DNA of 64,000 bases from Mesorhizobium sp. WSM2240 (lineage in GTDB: Bacteria; Pseudomonadota; Alphaproteobacteria; Rhizobiales; Rhizobiaceae): assembly GCF_040438645.1 (NCBI RefSeq), contig NZ_CP159253.1, forward strand, positions 1,922,001 through 1,986,000, read 5' to 3'. Shown here one piece after another: positions 1 to 8,847 of the stretch. The notes beneath the pieces were generated by a model, which saw only the letters and a program-made list of their open reading frames with translations, was not told where the DNA came from and made no database searches. How positions within the stretch are numbered: the first letter of the stretch is position 1; each line of letters starts with the position of its first letter. The position numbers were made by a program, and so were the translations under genes.

Positions 1-1
1 G

Positions 2-841
2 CCGGACGCGGAGGAGGGGCGGCGCGAGACGCTGGTGACCTCAGTGCTCGACGCCGAGCCGATCTACTGCATGCGCGTCGGCGGAAATGCCGTCTCTCCG
101 ATCGTCGCCGCCTTCGCGCTGGGCGCGGTCTTCATCGCACTGACGTTCGAATGGTGGATCGCCACCGCGGCAAGCGCCGTCCTGACGCTCGGCGCGATCC
201 TTTTCTGGGCCTGGACCGGCACCGCGGAAATCCCGGAAAAGCCGGAAAAACATGTCGGCCTCGGCCTGATCTTGCCGCTCTACCGGTCGGGGCCGGAATC
301 GGTCGGATGGTGGGCGATGTTCATCACCATGGTCGGCGACGGAACGGCTTTCGGTAGCCTCGTCTTCGGCTATTTCTTCTACTGGACCGTCCATGAGGAT
401 TTCACCGCCGGGTTGGCCGGGCCTGGCGTGCTCTGGCCGATGGTCGCTCTGGCATGCTTCGTGGCGGCATGGGCGCTGATGCTGGCCGCGCGCGGCGCGA
501 ATACGCGCGGCTCTGCCGTCGGAATGCGGCTTGCTATCGGTGCGGCTCTGGTGCTGACGGCTGCCGGAAGCCTCGCCGGCCTTTACGGTCCCTGGATCTA
601 TCGAATGGAGCCGACGGCGCATGTCTATCCCGCGATCGTCTGGGTGCTTGTGGGGTGGACGGCGGTGCACGGAGCCGTGGGGATCGTCATGCAGCTCTAC
701 TGCCTGGCGAGGAGCTTTGCGGGAAAGCTCACGCCCACTTACGACATCGACATCCACAACGTCGTTCTCTTCTTCCACTTCCTGACCGTCACGGCGGTGA
801 CGACCTTCGCCGTCGTCGGCCTGTTTCCATTGGTGTTGTGA
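2..841 (+). CDS. ctaD: Cytochrome c oxidase subunit I/III fusion, C-terminal part
   Basis: The frame is open from base 2 and ends at a TGA at 839-841, so only the C-terminal part of a longer gene is present. The visible part opens with TSVLDAEP, typical of the end of the subunit I region in fused oxidase chains. It continues with about seven hydrophobic segments of subunit III type, including WWAMFITMVGDG and, near the end, HNVVLFFHFL. The protein would sit in the inner membrane as part of an aa3-type terminal oxidase that reduces oxygen with electrons from cytochrome c. The next three genes follow closely on the same strand and include ctaG and a cytochrome c, which supports an oxidase operon. 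The catalytic heme-copper residues lie upstream of the window. Confidence 0.85.
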   Translation, partial: PDAEEGRRETLVTSVLDAEPIYCMRVGGNAVSPIVAAFALGAVFIALTFEWWIATAASAVLTLGAILFWAWTGTAEIPEKPEKHVGLGLILPLYRSGPESVGWWAMFITMVGDGTAFGSLVFGYFFYWTVHEDFTAGLAGPGVLWPMVALACFVAAWALMLAARGANTRGSAVGMRLAIGAALVLTAAGSLAGLYGPWIYRMEPTAHVYPAIVWVLVGWTAVHGAVGIVMQLYCLARSFAGKLTPTYDIDIHNVVLFFHFLTVTAVTTFAVVGLFPLVL

Positions 842-848
842 GGCGACA

Positions 849-1229
849 ATGCGGTTCCTCCCCAAGGAAATCGAAACGCTCTGGACGCTGTTCACCGCTC
901 CCGTCGTGTGGGCGCTGCACTTCCTTGTCTGTTATGTCGGGGCCGCCCTTTACTGCGCCAAGGAAGATGCGGTCGATTTCGGCTTCGGCGTGGTCCGGGC
1001 GGGCATCGGCGCGGTCACGGCGGCGGCGCTGGCGATGATCGTGCTTTCGGCCTATCTCGCCTGGCGGCAATGGGGTTTCGGAACCTACGAGCCGCCGCAT
1101 GACGACCCGACCCAGCACGACCGCAGGCATTTCCAGGGGTTTGCGACGCTGCTGCTCTCCGGCCTTAGTTTCGTCGCCGTGATTTATACGGGGATGGCTG
1201 CGCTGATGATCTCCGGGTGCTTTCGATGA
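849..1229 (+). CDS. Small membrane protein of the oxidase operon
   Basis: A 126-residue protein with three predicted membrane segments, at roughly residues 12-35, 52-72 and 98-120, and a charged histidine/aspartate-rich loop (PPHDDPTQHDRRH) between the second and third. It starts seven bases after the oxidase stop, and its stop overlaps the next start in an ATGA. Small proteins of this kind are common in alphaproteobacterial alternative oxidase clusters between the catalytic subunit and CtaG. No catalytic motif is visible. A structural or assembly role is inferred from position only. Confidence 0.75.
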   Translation: MRFLPKEIETLWTLFTAPVVWALHFLVCYVGAALYCAKEDAVDFGFGVVRAGIGAVTAAALAMIVLSAYLAWRQWGFGTYEPPHDDPTQHDRRHFQGFATLLLSGLSFVAVIYTGMAALMISGCFR

Positions 1230-1876
1230 AGCGCGCGGCGCTCATCATCGGCCTGCTGTTCCTCGCGATCATCTGGGGCGGTCCGCTGTTTGCCGCCGAT
1301 GAAAACTCCTTCACTGCACACATGTTGGCGCATATGGGCGTCGTCGCTGTCGCCGCACCGCTGATCGCGCTGGGAATTGCGGGAACCGAATGGGATTTCT
1401 CGCGGCGCTTGCGGCTTTTCTCGCCTGTGCCTGCATCTCTGCTCGAACTGGTAGTGGTCTGGATGTGGCACGCGCCGGCGCTCCGCGCGCTGGCCGAAAC
1501 TTCACCGGCCGCCGCAACCGCCGAACAGGCGAGCTTCCTGGCGGCCGGGCTGATCCTCTGGCTGTCCTGCACCGGCCATAGCGGCCATGACAGAAACGAA
1601 AGAAGCGCTGCCGGCGCGTTCGGGCTGCTGTTTACCTCGGTTCACATGACGCTGCTCGGCGCGCTGTTGGCGCTGACGCCGCGTCCGCTCTACAGGGCGG
1701 GCGAGGTGACCTGTCTCGGCGTGACGCTCAGCGCCGGCCAGGACCAGCAACTCGGCGGCGTCATCATGCTCATGGTCGGCGCGGCCGTCTATCTGATCGG
1801 CGGGCTGGCGCTGCTGGCGCGGCTTCTGGCCGCCCATGATGCGCGCGGCCGAACTGATCGGAGGCTCGCGCGATGA
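1226..1876 (+). CDS. CtaG-family oxidase assembly membrane protein
   Basis: A 216-residue multi-membrane protein of the Caa3_CtaG type. Family-like features are the early ENSFTAHMLAHMGVV segment with conserved histidines, the VVVWMWHAPAL segment and a HSGHD loop. The start is taken at the ATG at 1226, whose ATGA overlaps the stop of the preceding gene; a GTG at 1217 in the same frame is the alternative. Proteins of this family help assemble the copper centres of heme-copper oxidases in the membrane. The gene overlaps the next one by ATGA at 1873-1876, so the operon is translationally coupled throughout. Confidence 0.8.
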   Translation: MKRAALIIGLLFLAIIWGGPLFAADENSFTAHMLAHMGVVAVAAPLIALGIAGTEWDFSRRLRLFSPVPASLLELVVVWMWHAPALRALAETSPAAATAEQASFLAAGLILWLSCTGHSGHDRNERSAAGAFGLLFTSVHMTLLGALLALTPRPLYRAGEVTCLGVTLSAGQDQQLGGVIMLMVGAAVYLIGGLALLARLLAAHDARGRTDRRLAR

Positions 1877-2931
1877 TTCGGTTCCACTGGAGGCAAATCG
1901 CAATCGCGCTGGCGATTCTGCCTTTCGCGGCGGTGTTCGTCGCCTGGATCGGCTTCTTCAATATCGGAGCATCGACCGGGCACTGGAAGATCACCGAGTG
2001 GTTCCTGCATTTCGCCATGCGCTCGGCAATACGCACCTACTCGCTCGCCGTCGAGGTTCCCGAGCGACTGCCCGTCGAGGGCATTCAACCGGCGGCGGGA
2101 CATTTCGCACGCGGCTGCGCAATCTGCCACGGCGCGCCGGGCGAACCGCGCTCGCCGGCGGTCCTGCAGATGCTGCCGCGGCCCCCCGATCTGGCGTCGG
2201 TTGTCGGCAGCTGGAGCGACGCCGAGCTCTTCCGCATCGTCAAATACGGGGTGCGCTTCACCGGCATGCCTGCATGGCCCACCCAGGAGCGCGACGACGA
2301 GGTCTGGGCGATGGTGGCGTTCCTGCGCTCGCTGCCGCAGATGGACGCCCGGACCTACCGCGAACTGGCATTTGGAGGCGAGGGCGCTGCGGTAACGCTT
2401 GCGAACGGTTTTGAGACCGCGCTCGCCGACTGCGCCCGCTGCCACGGCCGAGACGGGCGCGGCCGCAGCGCGGGCGTGCCGATCATTTCGGGCCAACGCG
2501 AAGAATATCTTCGAGCAAGCCTCGAGGCGTTCGCCGAAGGAAAGCGCCCGAGCGGCGTCATGGAGCTCGCGGCCGTCGAGACCGATCCTCGCCTGTTTGC
2601 AGACCTTGCCCGCCATTTCGCATCGCAACCGCCCGTTTCCGCGTCTGCCGCCGGCTCGAGCGACGCCGCACGTGGGCGCGAAATCGCCGAACGCGGCATT
2701 CCCGAAAAAAGGGTGCCAGCCTGCCTGAGTTGCCATGGCGGTGCGCCCCGTAACCCGGTCTATCCGAAACTCGACGGCCAGCACGCCGACTACCTGAAGA
2801 TGCAGCTTCGTCTCTTTGCCGAAGGCAAGCGCGGCGGAACGCCCTACGCCCATCTCATGGAAAAGACGGCAAGATCGCTGGAAGCCCGTGACATAGAGGA
2901 TCTCGCCGCCTATTTCTCGTCGGTAAAATGA
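1873..2931 (+). CDS. Membrane-anchored triheme cytochrome c
   Basis: A 352-residue protein with an N-terminal uncleaved membrane segment at about residues 8-30. Three heme c motifs follow: CAICH at 82-86, CARCH at 187-191 and CLSCH at 284-288, each followed by a glycine-rich cytochrome c fold. MPAW (132-135) and GGTPYAHLM late in the protein may supply axial methionines. It would face the periplasm and pass electrons to the oxidase encoded just upstream. It overlaps the ctaG-like gene by ATGA and is the last gene of the operon. Its exact donor is not visible; quinol oxidation upstream or direct feeding of the oxidase are both possible. Confidence 0.85.
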   Translation: MIRFHWRQIAIALAILPFAAVFVAWIGFFNIGASTGHWKITEWFLHFAMRSAIRTYSLAVEVPERLPVEGIQPAAGHFARGCAICHGAPGEPRSPAVLQMLPRPPDLASVVGSWSDAELFRIVKYGVRFTGMPAWPTQERDDEVWAMVAFLRSLPQMDARTYRELAFGGEGAAVTLANGFETALADCARCHGRDGRGRSAGVPIISGQREEYLRASLEAFAEGKRPSGVMELAAVETDPRLFADLARHFASQPPVSASAAGSSDAARGREIAERGIPEKRVPACLSCHGGAPRNPVYPKLDGQHADYLKMQLRLFAEGKRGGTPYAHLMEKTARSLEARDIEDLAAYFSSVK

Positions 2932-3069
2932 GGGTATTCGCCGATTGGCATGGCGGACGCCGTTCGTGCTAATACGGCTCAAAGCCGGGCCTACGGCCGG
3001 GGCGCGCCCGCAGTTCGATTACACGAGACCGATAGCAATGAGTGAGATCATAGGGAGCAGGGGAGGAGC

Positions 3070-3120
3070 GCTATTTACGGCCACCCTGTTCTGGCCGTCG
3101 CGCCGATGATGGATTGGGCG
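3070..3120 (+). pseudogene. Relic of dusA 5' end (possible island attachment site)
   Basis: In one frame this stretch reads AIYGHPVLAVAPMMDWA, which matches the highly conserved N-terminal segment of tRNA-dihydrouridine synthase A. The match stops abruptly after the MMDW motif, and the frame hits a stop about ten codons later. No rest of dusA is present in the window. The 5' part of dusA is a known integration target for genomic islands and prophages, whose insertion leaves a short copy of this motif at the far end. No integrase is seen nearby, so this may be the distal junction or only a deletion scar. Confidence 0.5.
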
Positions 3121-3642
3121 AAAAGCGCAGGAATTTCAGCGTGTTATTGAAGTCACCGTGCAATTTCGGTGCAGCAAGAGAGCGAAATTGAGCCGATCTT
3201 GGCGTGCTCTTTGGCGTCGTCGGGTCCTACGCCGACGGCGCGCTTCCGAGCAGAGGGACCTTGCTCTCCTTAAGATCAAATGGCCGCAATGCGCCGCAAT
3301 GTCAGCCATAGAGCAAACTTTGCCTCCGCCCGGAAGCAGACATCGCGGGTGACCATACTGCAGGTCACAGTTGCGCCAGAGACATTAGCGGTGCTTCTCC
3401 AGAGCTGACAATTCGTCCACCGGCAGGAGTCCACCCGTGTGAGAAGTTCATCGCAGCGCCTGTTTTGATGCTTTTTGATGCAGCGCTTCATTTGCCTTGC
3501 CCCAGCTACCCCGCTAGCCCTCCCTTGCCGCAGAAACATGCAATCAAAATGCCTGATTCTGGCGCTGTTCGATCACAAACATGCTTTTCATATCAATATA
3601 ATCATGAAATAGTCGACGCCGGATCGACTGGGGATGCGGTAG
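3121..3642. other. Intergenic region without a recognisable gene
   Basis: About 520 bases between the dusA relic and the hydrolase gene. No reading frame here looks like a real protein and no clear repeat was found. The last 70 bases before 3643 are AT-rich compared with the surroundings and are the most likely promoter region for the hydrolase gene, but no confident -35/-10 pair was picked. Confidence 0.5.
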
Positions 3643-4494
3643 ATGCGCAACGTTGCCGGCCACGGCAAGAAGCTGTCCTATTACGATTTCGGGCACACCA
3701 CAGTGTATGCCTCGCGGTTTGATCAGCGCTTTCCCTATTGCGCTTACGTGCCGCAGGATTACGACGAGGACGGTTCGAAGAGTTATCCGCTGGCCGTGAT
3801 CGTTCATGGAACTGAACGCGGCATGCTCGCTTACCGGGACGCCTTTGCCGATTTCGCGGAAGCGAACGGCGTCATCGTGCTTTGCCCGCTGTTTCCGGCG
3901 AACATCTGCTTTCCCGGCGACCTTTCATCCTACAAGATGCTGCGCGCCGGCGATCTGCATTACGATGCGATCATGCTCGATATGATCGAGGAGATGCGGG
4001 AACGCTACCGGATCAATGGCGACCGCGTCATGATGTACGGCTTCTCCGGCGGCGGGCATTTCACGCATCGATTCCTATACCTCCATCCGGAACGTCTTCT
4101 GGCGGCCTCGATAGGCGCGCCGGGCGTCGTCACCCTGCTCGATTTCGAGCATGATTTCTGGGTCGGCGTTCGCGATTTCGAGAAGGTGTTCGGCAAGCCG
4201 GTCGACCTGGAGGCCATGCGACGCGTCGCGGTGCAGATGGTCATCGGCGCCGATGACCTGGAAACATGGGAAATCACGATCACTCCTAACGACGCGTTGT
4301 GGATGCCTGGAGCCGAACTCGCCGGCGCCACGAGGAACGACCGCATCCGCATGCTGAAATCCAGTCTCGAAAACCACGGCGTCGCGGTCCATCTCGATGT
4401 GGAGCCAGAGGTCGCGCATGACGACCGCATGCTCCTCAAGCACGTCAAGGACTTCTTCGCAAACACGCTGCAGAAGTGCCGCAAGGCGGCCTGA
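3643..4494 (+). CDS. Alpha/beta-hydrolase, esterase-like
   Basis: A 283-residue cytoplasmic protein without signal peptide. It has an oxyanion-type HG at residues 55-56, the nucleophile elbow GFSGGG with Ser135 and a late VAHDDRM segment whose histidine is the likely third triad member. These place it in the alpha/beta-hydrolase superfamily near the polyhydroxybutyrate-depolymerase/feruloyl-esterase type. A clear paralogue lies at 7969-8847 on the other strand, sharing the YYDFG/YYDLG start, GFSGGGHF, SIGAPG, HDFWVG and VIGADD. An upstream in-frame ATG is followed directly by TAG, so 3643 is the start. The neighbouring peptide importer and C45 enzymes suggest hydrolysis of an imported ester or amide; the substrate is unknown. 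Confidence 0.8.
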   Translation: MRNVAGHGKKLSYYDFGHTTVYASRFDQRFPYCAYVPQDYDEDGSKSYPLAVIVHGTERGMLAYRDAFADFAEANGVIVLCPLFPANICFPGDLSSYKMLRAGDLHYDAIMLDMIEEMRERYRINGDRVMMYGFSGGGHFTHRFLYLHPERLLAASIGAPGVVTLLDFEHDFWVGVRDFEKVFGKPVDLEAMRRVAVQMVIGADDLETWEITITPNDALWMPGAELAGATRNDRIRMLKSSLENHGVAVHLDVEPEVAHDDRMLLKHVKDFFANTLQKCRKAA

Positions 4495-4542
4495 GGAGCC
4501 GACGAACAAAGCAGAACCGAACAGAACAAAGGGGTAAAGAAA

Positions 4543-6108
4543 ATGGGAAGATTGACCATACGAGCACTGTTGGCCGGAGCGGCAATGCTGTTCGCCCTTC
4601 CAGCGTCGGCGCAGGAGCCGGTCCAGGGCGGGACGCTTACGATCAGGATCAACGCCGATCTTCGCGCGACGGACGGGCTTAACCGCGACTCCAACACCGA
4701 CACGATCCTTCATCATATTTTCGAGACGCTCGTCGGTTTCCGCGACGACCTGTCGATCGGGCCGGTACTCGCGGAGAAATGGGAGGTTTCCGACGACGGA
4801 CGCACCTATACCTTCACGCTGCGCGAAGGAGCGACCTTTCACAATGGCGACCCGGTCACGTCTGCCGACGTGAAGTGGAATTGGGATCGCAGGGTCGCGG
4901 CCGGGGAAGAGTGGTTCTGCAATCCATTCTTTGACGGCAGCCAGGGCCTGAAGGTCGAGGCGGTCGAGACGCCGGACGAGCGCACCGTCATTTTCAGGAT
5001 CAACGAACCCAACGCTCTATTCCTGGCGCAACTTGCGAACGTCCAGTGCAATGGCTGGATCGCCAGCCCGAAGAACGCCGGTCCTGACGGCGCGTGGATC
5101 GCTGATTCCGCAATCGGAAGCGGCTCTTTCAAGCTGAAGGAATGGCAGAAGGGCCAGTTCGTCAAACTGGAGCGCTATGCCGACTACAAGCCGCTCTCCG
5201 AGAAAGCGAGCGGCCTTGCAGGCGATCGCACTGCCTACGTGGACGAGGTGAACTTCCTGATCATCCCCGACACTTCGGCGGCCGAGACCGCACTGTTTGC
5301 GGGTGAGATCGATATTCTGCCCAATCTTGAGACGAGCCGCATCGAGGAAGCGAAGAGCCGTGGCGTCGAGGTGAAATCGACTCCTGGACTGGCCTGGACG
5401 CCCATTCTCATCCAGACCTCGGATCCGCTGATGTCGGACGTCCGCATGCGGCGGGCAATCGCGCATGCCATCGACTTCAAGCAGATCGCGGAAGTCCGCA
5501 CCAGCGGCCTTTCGAGCTTTAACCCGTCCGGCGTTGCGCAGGCGAGCGCCTATTTCGACGACGACTTTTTAGCCTGGCCCGAATACGATCCGGCGAAGGC
5601 GCAGGCCTTGCTTGCGGAAGCCGGATACAAGGGTGAACCGATCAAGATCCAGACGAACACGCGTTATCAGGGCATGTACGAGAATTCGGTCATGGTCCAG
5701 GCCATGCTGCAGGCCGCGGGCATCAGGGCCGAACTCGAGGTGCTGGACTGGGCGGCGCAGCTCGACAATTATCTCGCGGGCAAATTCCAGATCCAATCGT
5801 TCGGCTATTCGGCGCGTCTCGATCCGTCGCAGCTTTACGGCATCCTGATCGGCAAGAAGGAAGCAGCGCCCACTCGCCAGTGGGAAAGCGACGAGGCCTA
5901 CGCGCTTTACCTGAAGTCGACGCAGACCACCGATTTTGAGGAACGCAAGGCGATCTTCAAGCAGATCCATGCGCTCATGGCCAAGGACGTGCCTATCCTC
6001 GGCCTCTACTATGAGGCCGTCACCGACGCAGTCGCGACTGGCGTGAAGGGATATGATGTCTGGCCGGCGGACAAAACCCGCGCCTGGGGCGTGTGGAAGA
6101 GCAACTGA
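4543..6108 (+). CDS. ABC importer substrate-binding protein, family 5
   Basis: A 521-residue periplasmic binding protein with a Sec signal peptide (hydrophobic core about residues 6-20, cleavage after PASA). It has the family-5 pattern: an N-terminal QGGTLTIRI strand, LVGFRDDLSIGPVLAEKWEV, TFTLREGATFHNGDPVTSADV and a C-terminal GLYYEAVTDAVA. The family captures oligopeptides, dipeptides, opines or similar. A strong ribosome site (AAGGGG) precedes the start. It lies on the opposite strand from the permease and ATPase genes at 8844-12272 but is probably the binding protein for them, because that cluster contains none. A hairpin follows the stop and may stabilise the transcript. Confidence 0.9.
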   Translation: MGRLTIRALLAGAAMLFALPASAQEPVQGGTLTIRINADLRATDGLNRDSNTDTILHHIFETLVGFRDDLSIGPVLAEKWEVSDDGRTYTFTLREGATFHNGDPVTSADVKWNWDRRVAAGEEWFCNPFFDGSQGLKVEAVETPDERTVIFRINEPNALFLAQLANVQCNGWIASPKNAGPDGAWIADSAIGSGSFKLKEWQKGQFVKLERYADYKPLSEKASGLAGDRTAYVDEVNFLIIPDTSAAETALFAGEIDILPNLETSRIEEAKSRGVEVKSTPGLAWTPILIQTSDPLMSDVRMRRAIAHAIDFKQIAEVRTSGLSSFNPSGVAQASAYFDDDFLAWPEYDPAKAQALLAEAGYKGEPIKIQTNTRYQGMYENSVMVQAMLQAAGIRAELEVLDWAAQLDNYLAGKFQIQSFGYSARLDPSQLYGILIGKKEAAPTRQWESDEAYALYLKSTQTTDFEERKAIFKQIHALMAKDVPILGLYYEAVTDAVATGVKGYDVWPADKTRAWGVWKSN

Positions 6109-6127
6109 TTGTCAGCCTGCGATCGAT

Positions 6128-6156
6128 GCAATGGGCGGTATCATCCCGCCCATTGC
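6128..6156 (+). terminator. Perfect 11-bp hairpin after the binding-protein gene
   Basis: GCAATGGGCGG at 6128-6138 pairs perfectly with CCGCCCATTGC at 6146-6156 around a seven-base loop. No T-run follows and the next gene starts 21 bases later. It is more likely an mRNA-stabilising or partially attenuating hairpin that keeps the binding protein more abundant than the enzyme behind it than a full terminator. Confidence 0.6.
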
Positions 6157-6177
6157 GGCTATTGAGGTGGAGCACCG

Positions 6178-7254
6178 ATGAAGACCGAGCTGCTTCCTAT
6201 CGTAGATTGCGCCGGCTCGCCCCGTCAGCGGGGACGCGCTCACGGTGAAGCGCTGCGTGCCGTCATCGTCGAGAAGACGGCGCGCTGGCGCGATGCCATC
6301 GGCGAAGCCTACGGCATCCCCGCCGAGACGTTTCTCCCGCGCTTTCTGGCGGCGACTCGCTTCGGCGATGCGATCGAGCGATACACGCCGGATCTTGCCG
6401 AAGAGGTGGCCGGCATAGCGGAAGGCTCGGGTATCGGAAGCGAGACGGCCTACGCGCTGCAGCTTATGGACGAGGAGTGGTGGTTCGGCGGGTCGGCCGG
6501 AGACGGACATTGTTCCAGCCTCGCCATCGCGCCTGGCGGGGCCAGGCCGACGATCGTCGCTCAGACGATGGATCTGCCGTGCTGGCACGACGGCGCACAG
6601 GCACTGCTGAGAATACAGGATCCGGAAGCCGGCGAGACCATGGTCTTTACATCCGCAGGCATGATCGGCCTTATGGGCGTTTCCCAGCGTGGCGTCGGCA
6701 TCTGCGTCAATACGCTGTGGCAACTCGCCGTCAGCCCGGCAGGGCTGCCGGTCGCCTTCGCCATGCGGGGCGCTCTTAACCACTCGACGGTTGCGGAAGC
6801 GGTCGCATTTCTTCGCGACGTGCCGCATGCATCCGGCCAGAACTACCAGATTGGAGACCGTCAGGGCATCGCGACCGTCGAATGTTCGGCTGGCGCAGCG
6901 TTGCCGCTGACGATTGCTTCTGGACGCTCGCTGCACACCAATCATCCGCTCGCAAACGAGGATAAACTTTCCCCGGCAGTCTCCCTTGCGGGAAGCGACA
7001 ATTCGCGCGCCCGCCTCGAAAGCCTGCGCATCGATCTCGAGGGCGTGGACGTGACGCGGGATCGCGTCAAGGCGGCGCTGGCTGCATACCGGTCCGGCGG
7101 CGAGGTTTCTATCGCCGCCCAGCAGGATGCGCCTGCGACGGAAGCGATGACCGTCGGCGCGGTCGTCTATGAGATCGGCGAACCCACCAGCCTGTCGGTC
7201 TGCGCCGGACCGCCGAGCATCGAGGCTTGGCGCGAGATCACGCTGGGAACCTGA
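6178..7254 (+). CDS. C45-family autoproteolytic acyltransferase/amidohydrolase
   Basis: A 358-residue protein of the peptidase C45 / acyl-coenzyme A:6-aminopenicillanate acyltransferase family. The N-terminal GSPRQRGRAHGEALR block and the later cysteine Cys112 in GDGHCSSLAI fit the fold, in which the precursor cleaves itself before a cysteine that becomes the N-terminal nucleophile. The residue before the cysteine is His rather than the usual Gly, so self-cleavage here is less certain. A paralogue with the classical DGCTG motif lies at 12308-13438. The gene follows the binding-protein gene on the same strand, and its last bases overlap the convergent MOSC gene. It probably hydrolyses an amide bond of an imported compound. 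Confidence 0.8.
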   Translation: MKTELLPIVDCAGSPRQRGRAHGEALRAVIVEKTARWRDAIGEAYGIPAETFLPRFLAATRFGDAIERYTPDLAEEVAGIAEGSGIGSETAYALQLMDEEWWFGGSAGDGHCSSLAIAPGGARPTIVAQTMDLPCWHDGAQALLRIQDPEAGETMVFTSAGMIGLMGVSQRGVGICVNTLWQLAVSPAGLPVAFAMRGALNHSTVAEAVAFLRDVPHASGQNYQIGDRQGIATVECSAGAALPLTIASGRSLHTNHPLANEDKLSPAVSLAGSDNSRARLESLRIDLEGVDVTRDRVKAALAAYRSGGEVSIAAQQDAPATEAMTVGAVVYEIGEPTSLSVCAGPPSIEAWREITLGT

Positions 7255-7972
7255 CCTCGTCGCCGATCCGGATCGATCCGGCGGACTCCACCGAACACAG
7301 CACGCCAAAGCCGCCGTCGCCATGCTTCGCGATCTGGTGCAGAACCGCGGGCTCGAAGGAAAGCTCGCCCTGCGCCAGCGCCGTGAACGAGCAGCGCGCG
7401 CACGGTTCGCTTATGGCTATGGTCACCTCGCCGATAGTCAATCTGGATCCGACGAGCTGCTGCTCGGCGAACCCGTCGAATTCATGCCCCGTTTCCACCA
7501 CGAGGTTCGGCCGGAAGCGCCGGCTGTCGATTTCGCCCGGATTGCCGAGCAGATCCGCCAGCTTCCGCATGGAAGCCGTAGTCACCAAGTGGAGGTCGGC
7601 GCGTGCATAGCGGGGAGCCACATGTCCCGGCATGGTTGTTTCATGTGGAGTGTGTGGCATCAGCGCGGCCGGAAATCCGAGATGTGCCGACAGGAGAGAC
7701 CTCGCCTCGGCGGAATCCGCGGGCAGCCAGGGCTCGTCACCGCTGCCGATCTCCGGTCCGGCCTCGCCCATGCGGGAGGACAGGTTCGGGAGCGAACGCC
7801 AATGACGGCGCTTTTCCGGCGCGGCAACTTCGCCGTCGCGCGTATCCACCACGCCCCAGAGACGGTCGGCGACGACACCGCCCGGCCCCACCTTTACGCT
7901 CGTCAGGCGTTCTCCGCCCACAGAGCTGACCGGATAACGCCAGATCTCGGAGACGTGTCCCAGGACCCTCAC
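7238..7972 (-). CDS. MOSC-domain protein
   Basis: A 244-residue protein with the N-terminal MOSC beta-barrel part (SEIWRYPVSSVGGERL, then GGVVADRLWGVVD). The MOSC core is later, with RRFRPNLVVET and the molybdenum-cofactor cysteine region EPCARCSFTAL. This is the YcbX/mARC arrangement, so it probably binds sulfurated molybdenum cofactor and reduces N-hydroxylated or similar compounds, or delivers the cofactor. The start overlaps the stop of the hydrolase gene at 7969 in an ATGA, so the two are co-translated. Its end overlaps the convergent C45 gene by 17 bases. No ferredoxin domain is attached, so the electron donor is unknown. Confidence 0.8.
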   Translation of the reverse strand: MRVLGHVSEIWRYPVSSVGGERLTSVKVGPGGVVADRLWGVVDTRDGEVAAPEKRRHWRSLPNLSSRMGEAGPEIGSGDEPWLPADSAEARSLLSAHLGFPAALMPHTPHETTMPGHVAPRYARADLHLVTTASMRKLADLLGNPGEIDSRRFRPNLVVETGHEFDGFAEQQLVGSRLTIGEVTIAISEPCARCSFTALAQGELSFEPAVLHQIAKHGDGGFGVLCSVESAGSIRIGDEVRFPA

Positions 7973-8847
7973 GGCCTCTCATTCTCCTTCGCGTGAGACT
8001 GTTCCAGCACCTTGGCGAACCATTTCTCGACAAGGGGCAGCATCAGCCTGCCGTCATGCGCCGCGCCCGCAACCACGTCCTGTTCGACCGGCACGCCGTT
8101 GTCCTCGAGACTCGCGCGCAGCGCGGCCATCCTTTCGATGCGGTTCGCCTCTGCAAGCGCCTCGGCCCCTTCCATCCACCAACTGTCCGCCGGCGTCAGT
8201 CTTATCTCCCAGGTCTCTGTATCATCCGCGCCGATCACCATATGCACGGGAACTTCGCGTATCCTTTCCAGCTCGAGCGGCTTTCCGAACACGGCTTCGA
8301 AGTCGCGAGTACCCACCCAGAAATCGTGATGTGGATCGAGCAGCGTGACGATGCCCGGCGCGCCGATCGAGCAGCCCAGCAACCGTTCGGGGTGGATCAA
8401 CAGGAAGCGATGCGCGAAATGTCCGCCGCCCGAGAAGCCGTGCAGCAGGAAGCGGCGAGATCGCAGTCGATACCGCTCGGCCACCTCCGCGACCATGTCG
8501 AGCAGGATCAGATCGTAGGCGATCCAGCCGTTGCGGATCAGTTTGTAGCTCGACAGTTCGCGATCGGCCGTCATGCCTGCGGGAAATAGAGGCGCCAGGA
8601 TCACAGCGCGATGCGTGAAGGCAAAGTTGGAAAAGGATCTGCGGTAGTGTTCCGCCCATCGCGCCGTGCCATGGACGAGCACGACCAAATCCAGCTCTTC
8701 ATCGCCGTCCTGATCGTAATCCTCCGGCACATAGAGGCAGTAGGAGAAGCGCTGATCGGCCTGGCTGGCGAAATACGGCGTAGCCCCGAGATCATAATAA
8801 CCGAGACGGCCCGGCGCCCGGCCCTCGGCGATCTTCGGCCTGCTCAC
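7969..8847 (-). CDS. Alpha/beta-hydrolase, paralogue of the 3643 gene
   Basis: A 292-residue hydrolase with the nucleophile elbow GFSGGGHFAHRF, SIGAPGIVTLL, HDFWVGTRDFE and a late AAHDGRLM histidine segment. All are shared with the gene at 3643-4494. The start is a GTG at 8847 that overlaps the TGA of the upstream ATPase gene (GTGA); the long N-terminal extension upstream in the same frame is a shadow of that gene. It is part of the minus-strand run permease-permease-ATPase-hydrolase-MOSC. The role is probably hydrolysis of an imported ester or amide, and the presence of two copies suggests two related substrates. Confidence 0.82.
   Translation of the reverse strand: MSRPKIAEGRAPGRLGYYDLGATPYFASQADQRFSYCLYVPEDYDQDGDEELDLVVLVHGTARWAEHYRRSFSNFAFTHRAVILAPLFPAGMTADRELSSYKLIRNGWIAYDLILLDMVAEVAERYRLRSRRFLLHGFSGGGHFAHRFLLIHPERLLGCSIGAPGIVTLLDPHHDFWVGTRDFEAVFGKPLELERIREVPVHMVIGADDTETWEIRLTPADSWWMEGAEALAEANRIERMAALRASLEDNGVPVEQDVVAGAAHDGRLMLPLVEKWFAKVLEQSHAKENERP

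Noticed and set aside
41..895. Long minus-strand frame opposite the oxidase gene
   Set aside because: It is a shadow of the real plus-strand gene: rich in Arg, Asp and His, with no family resemblance.
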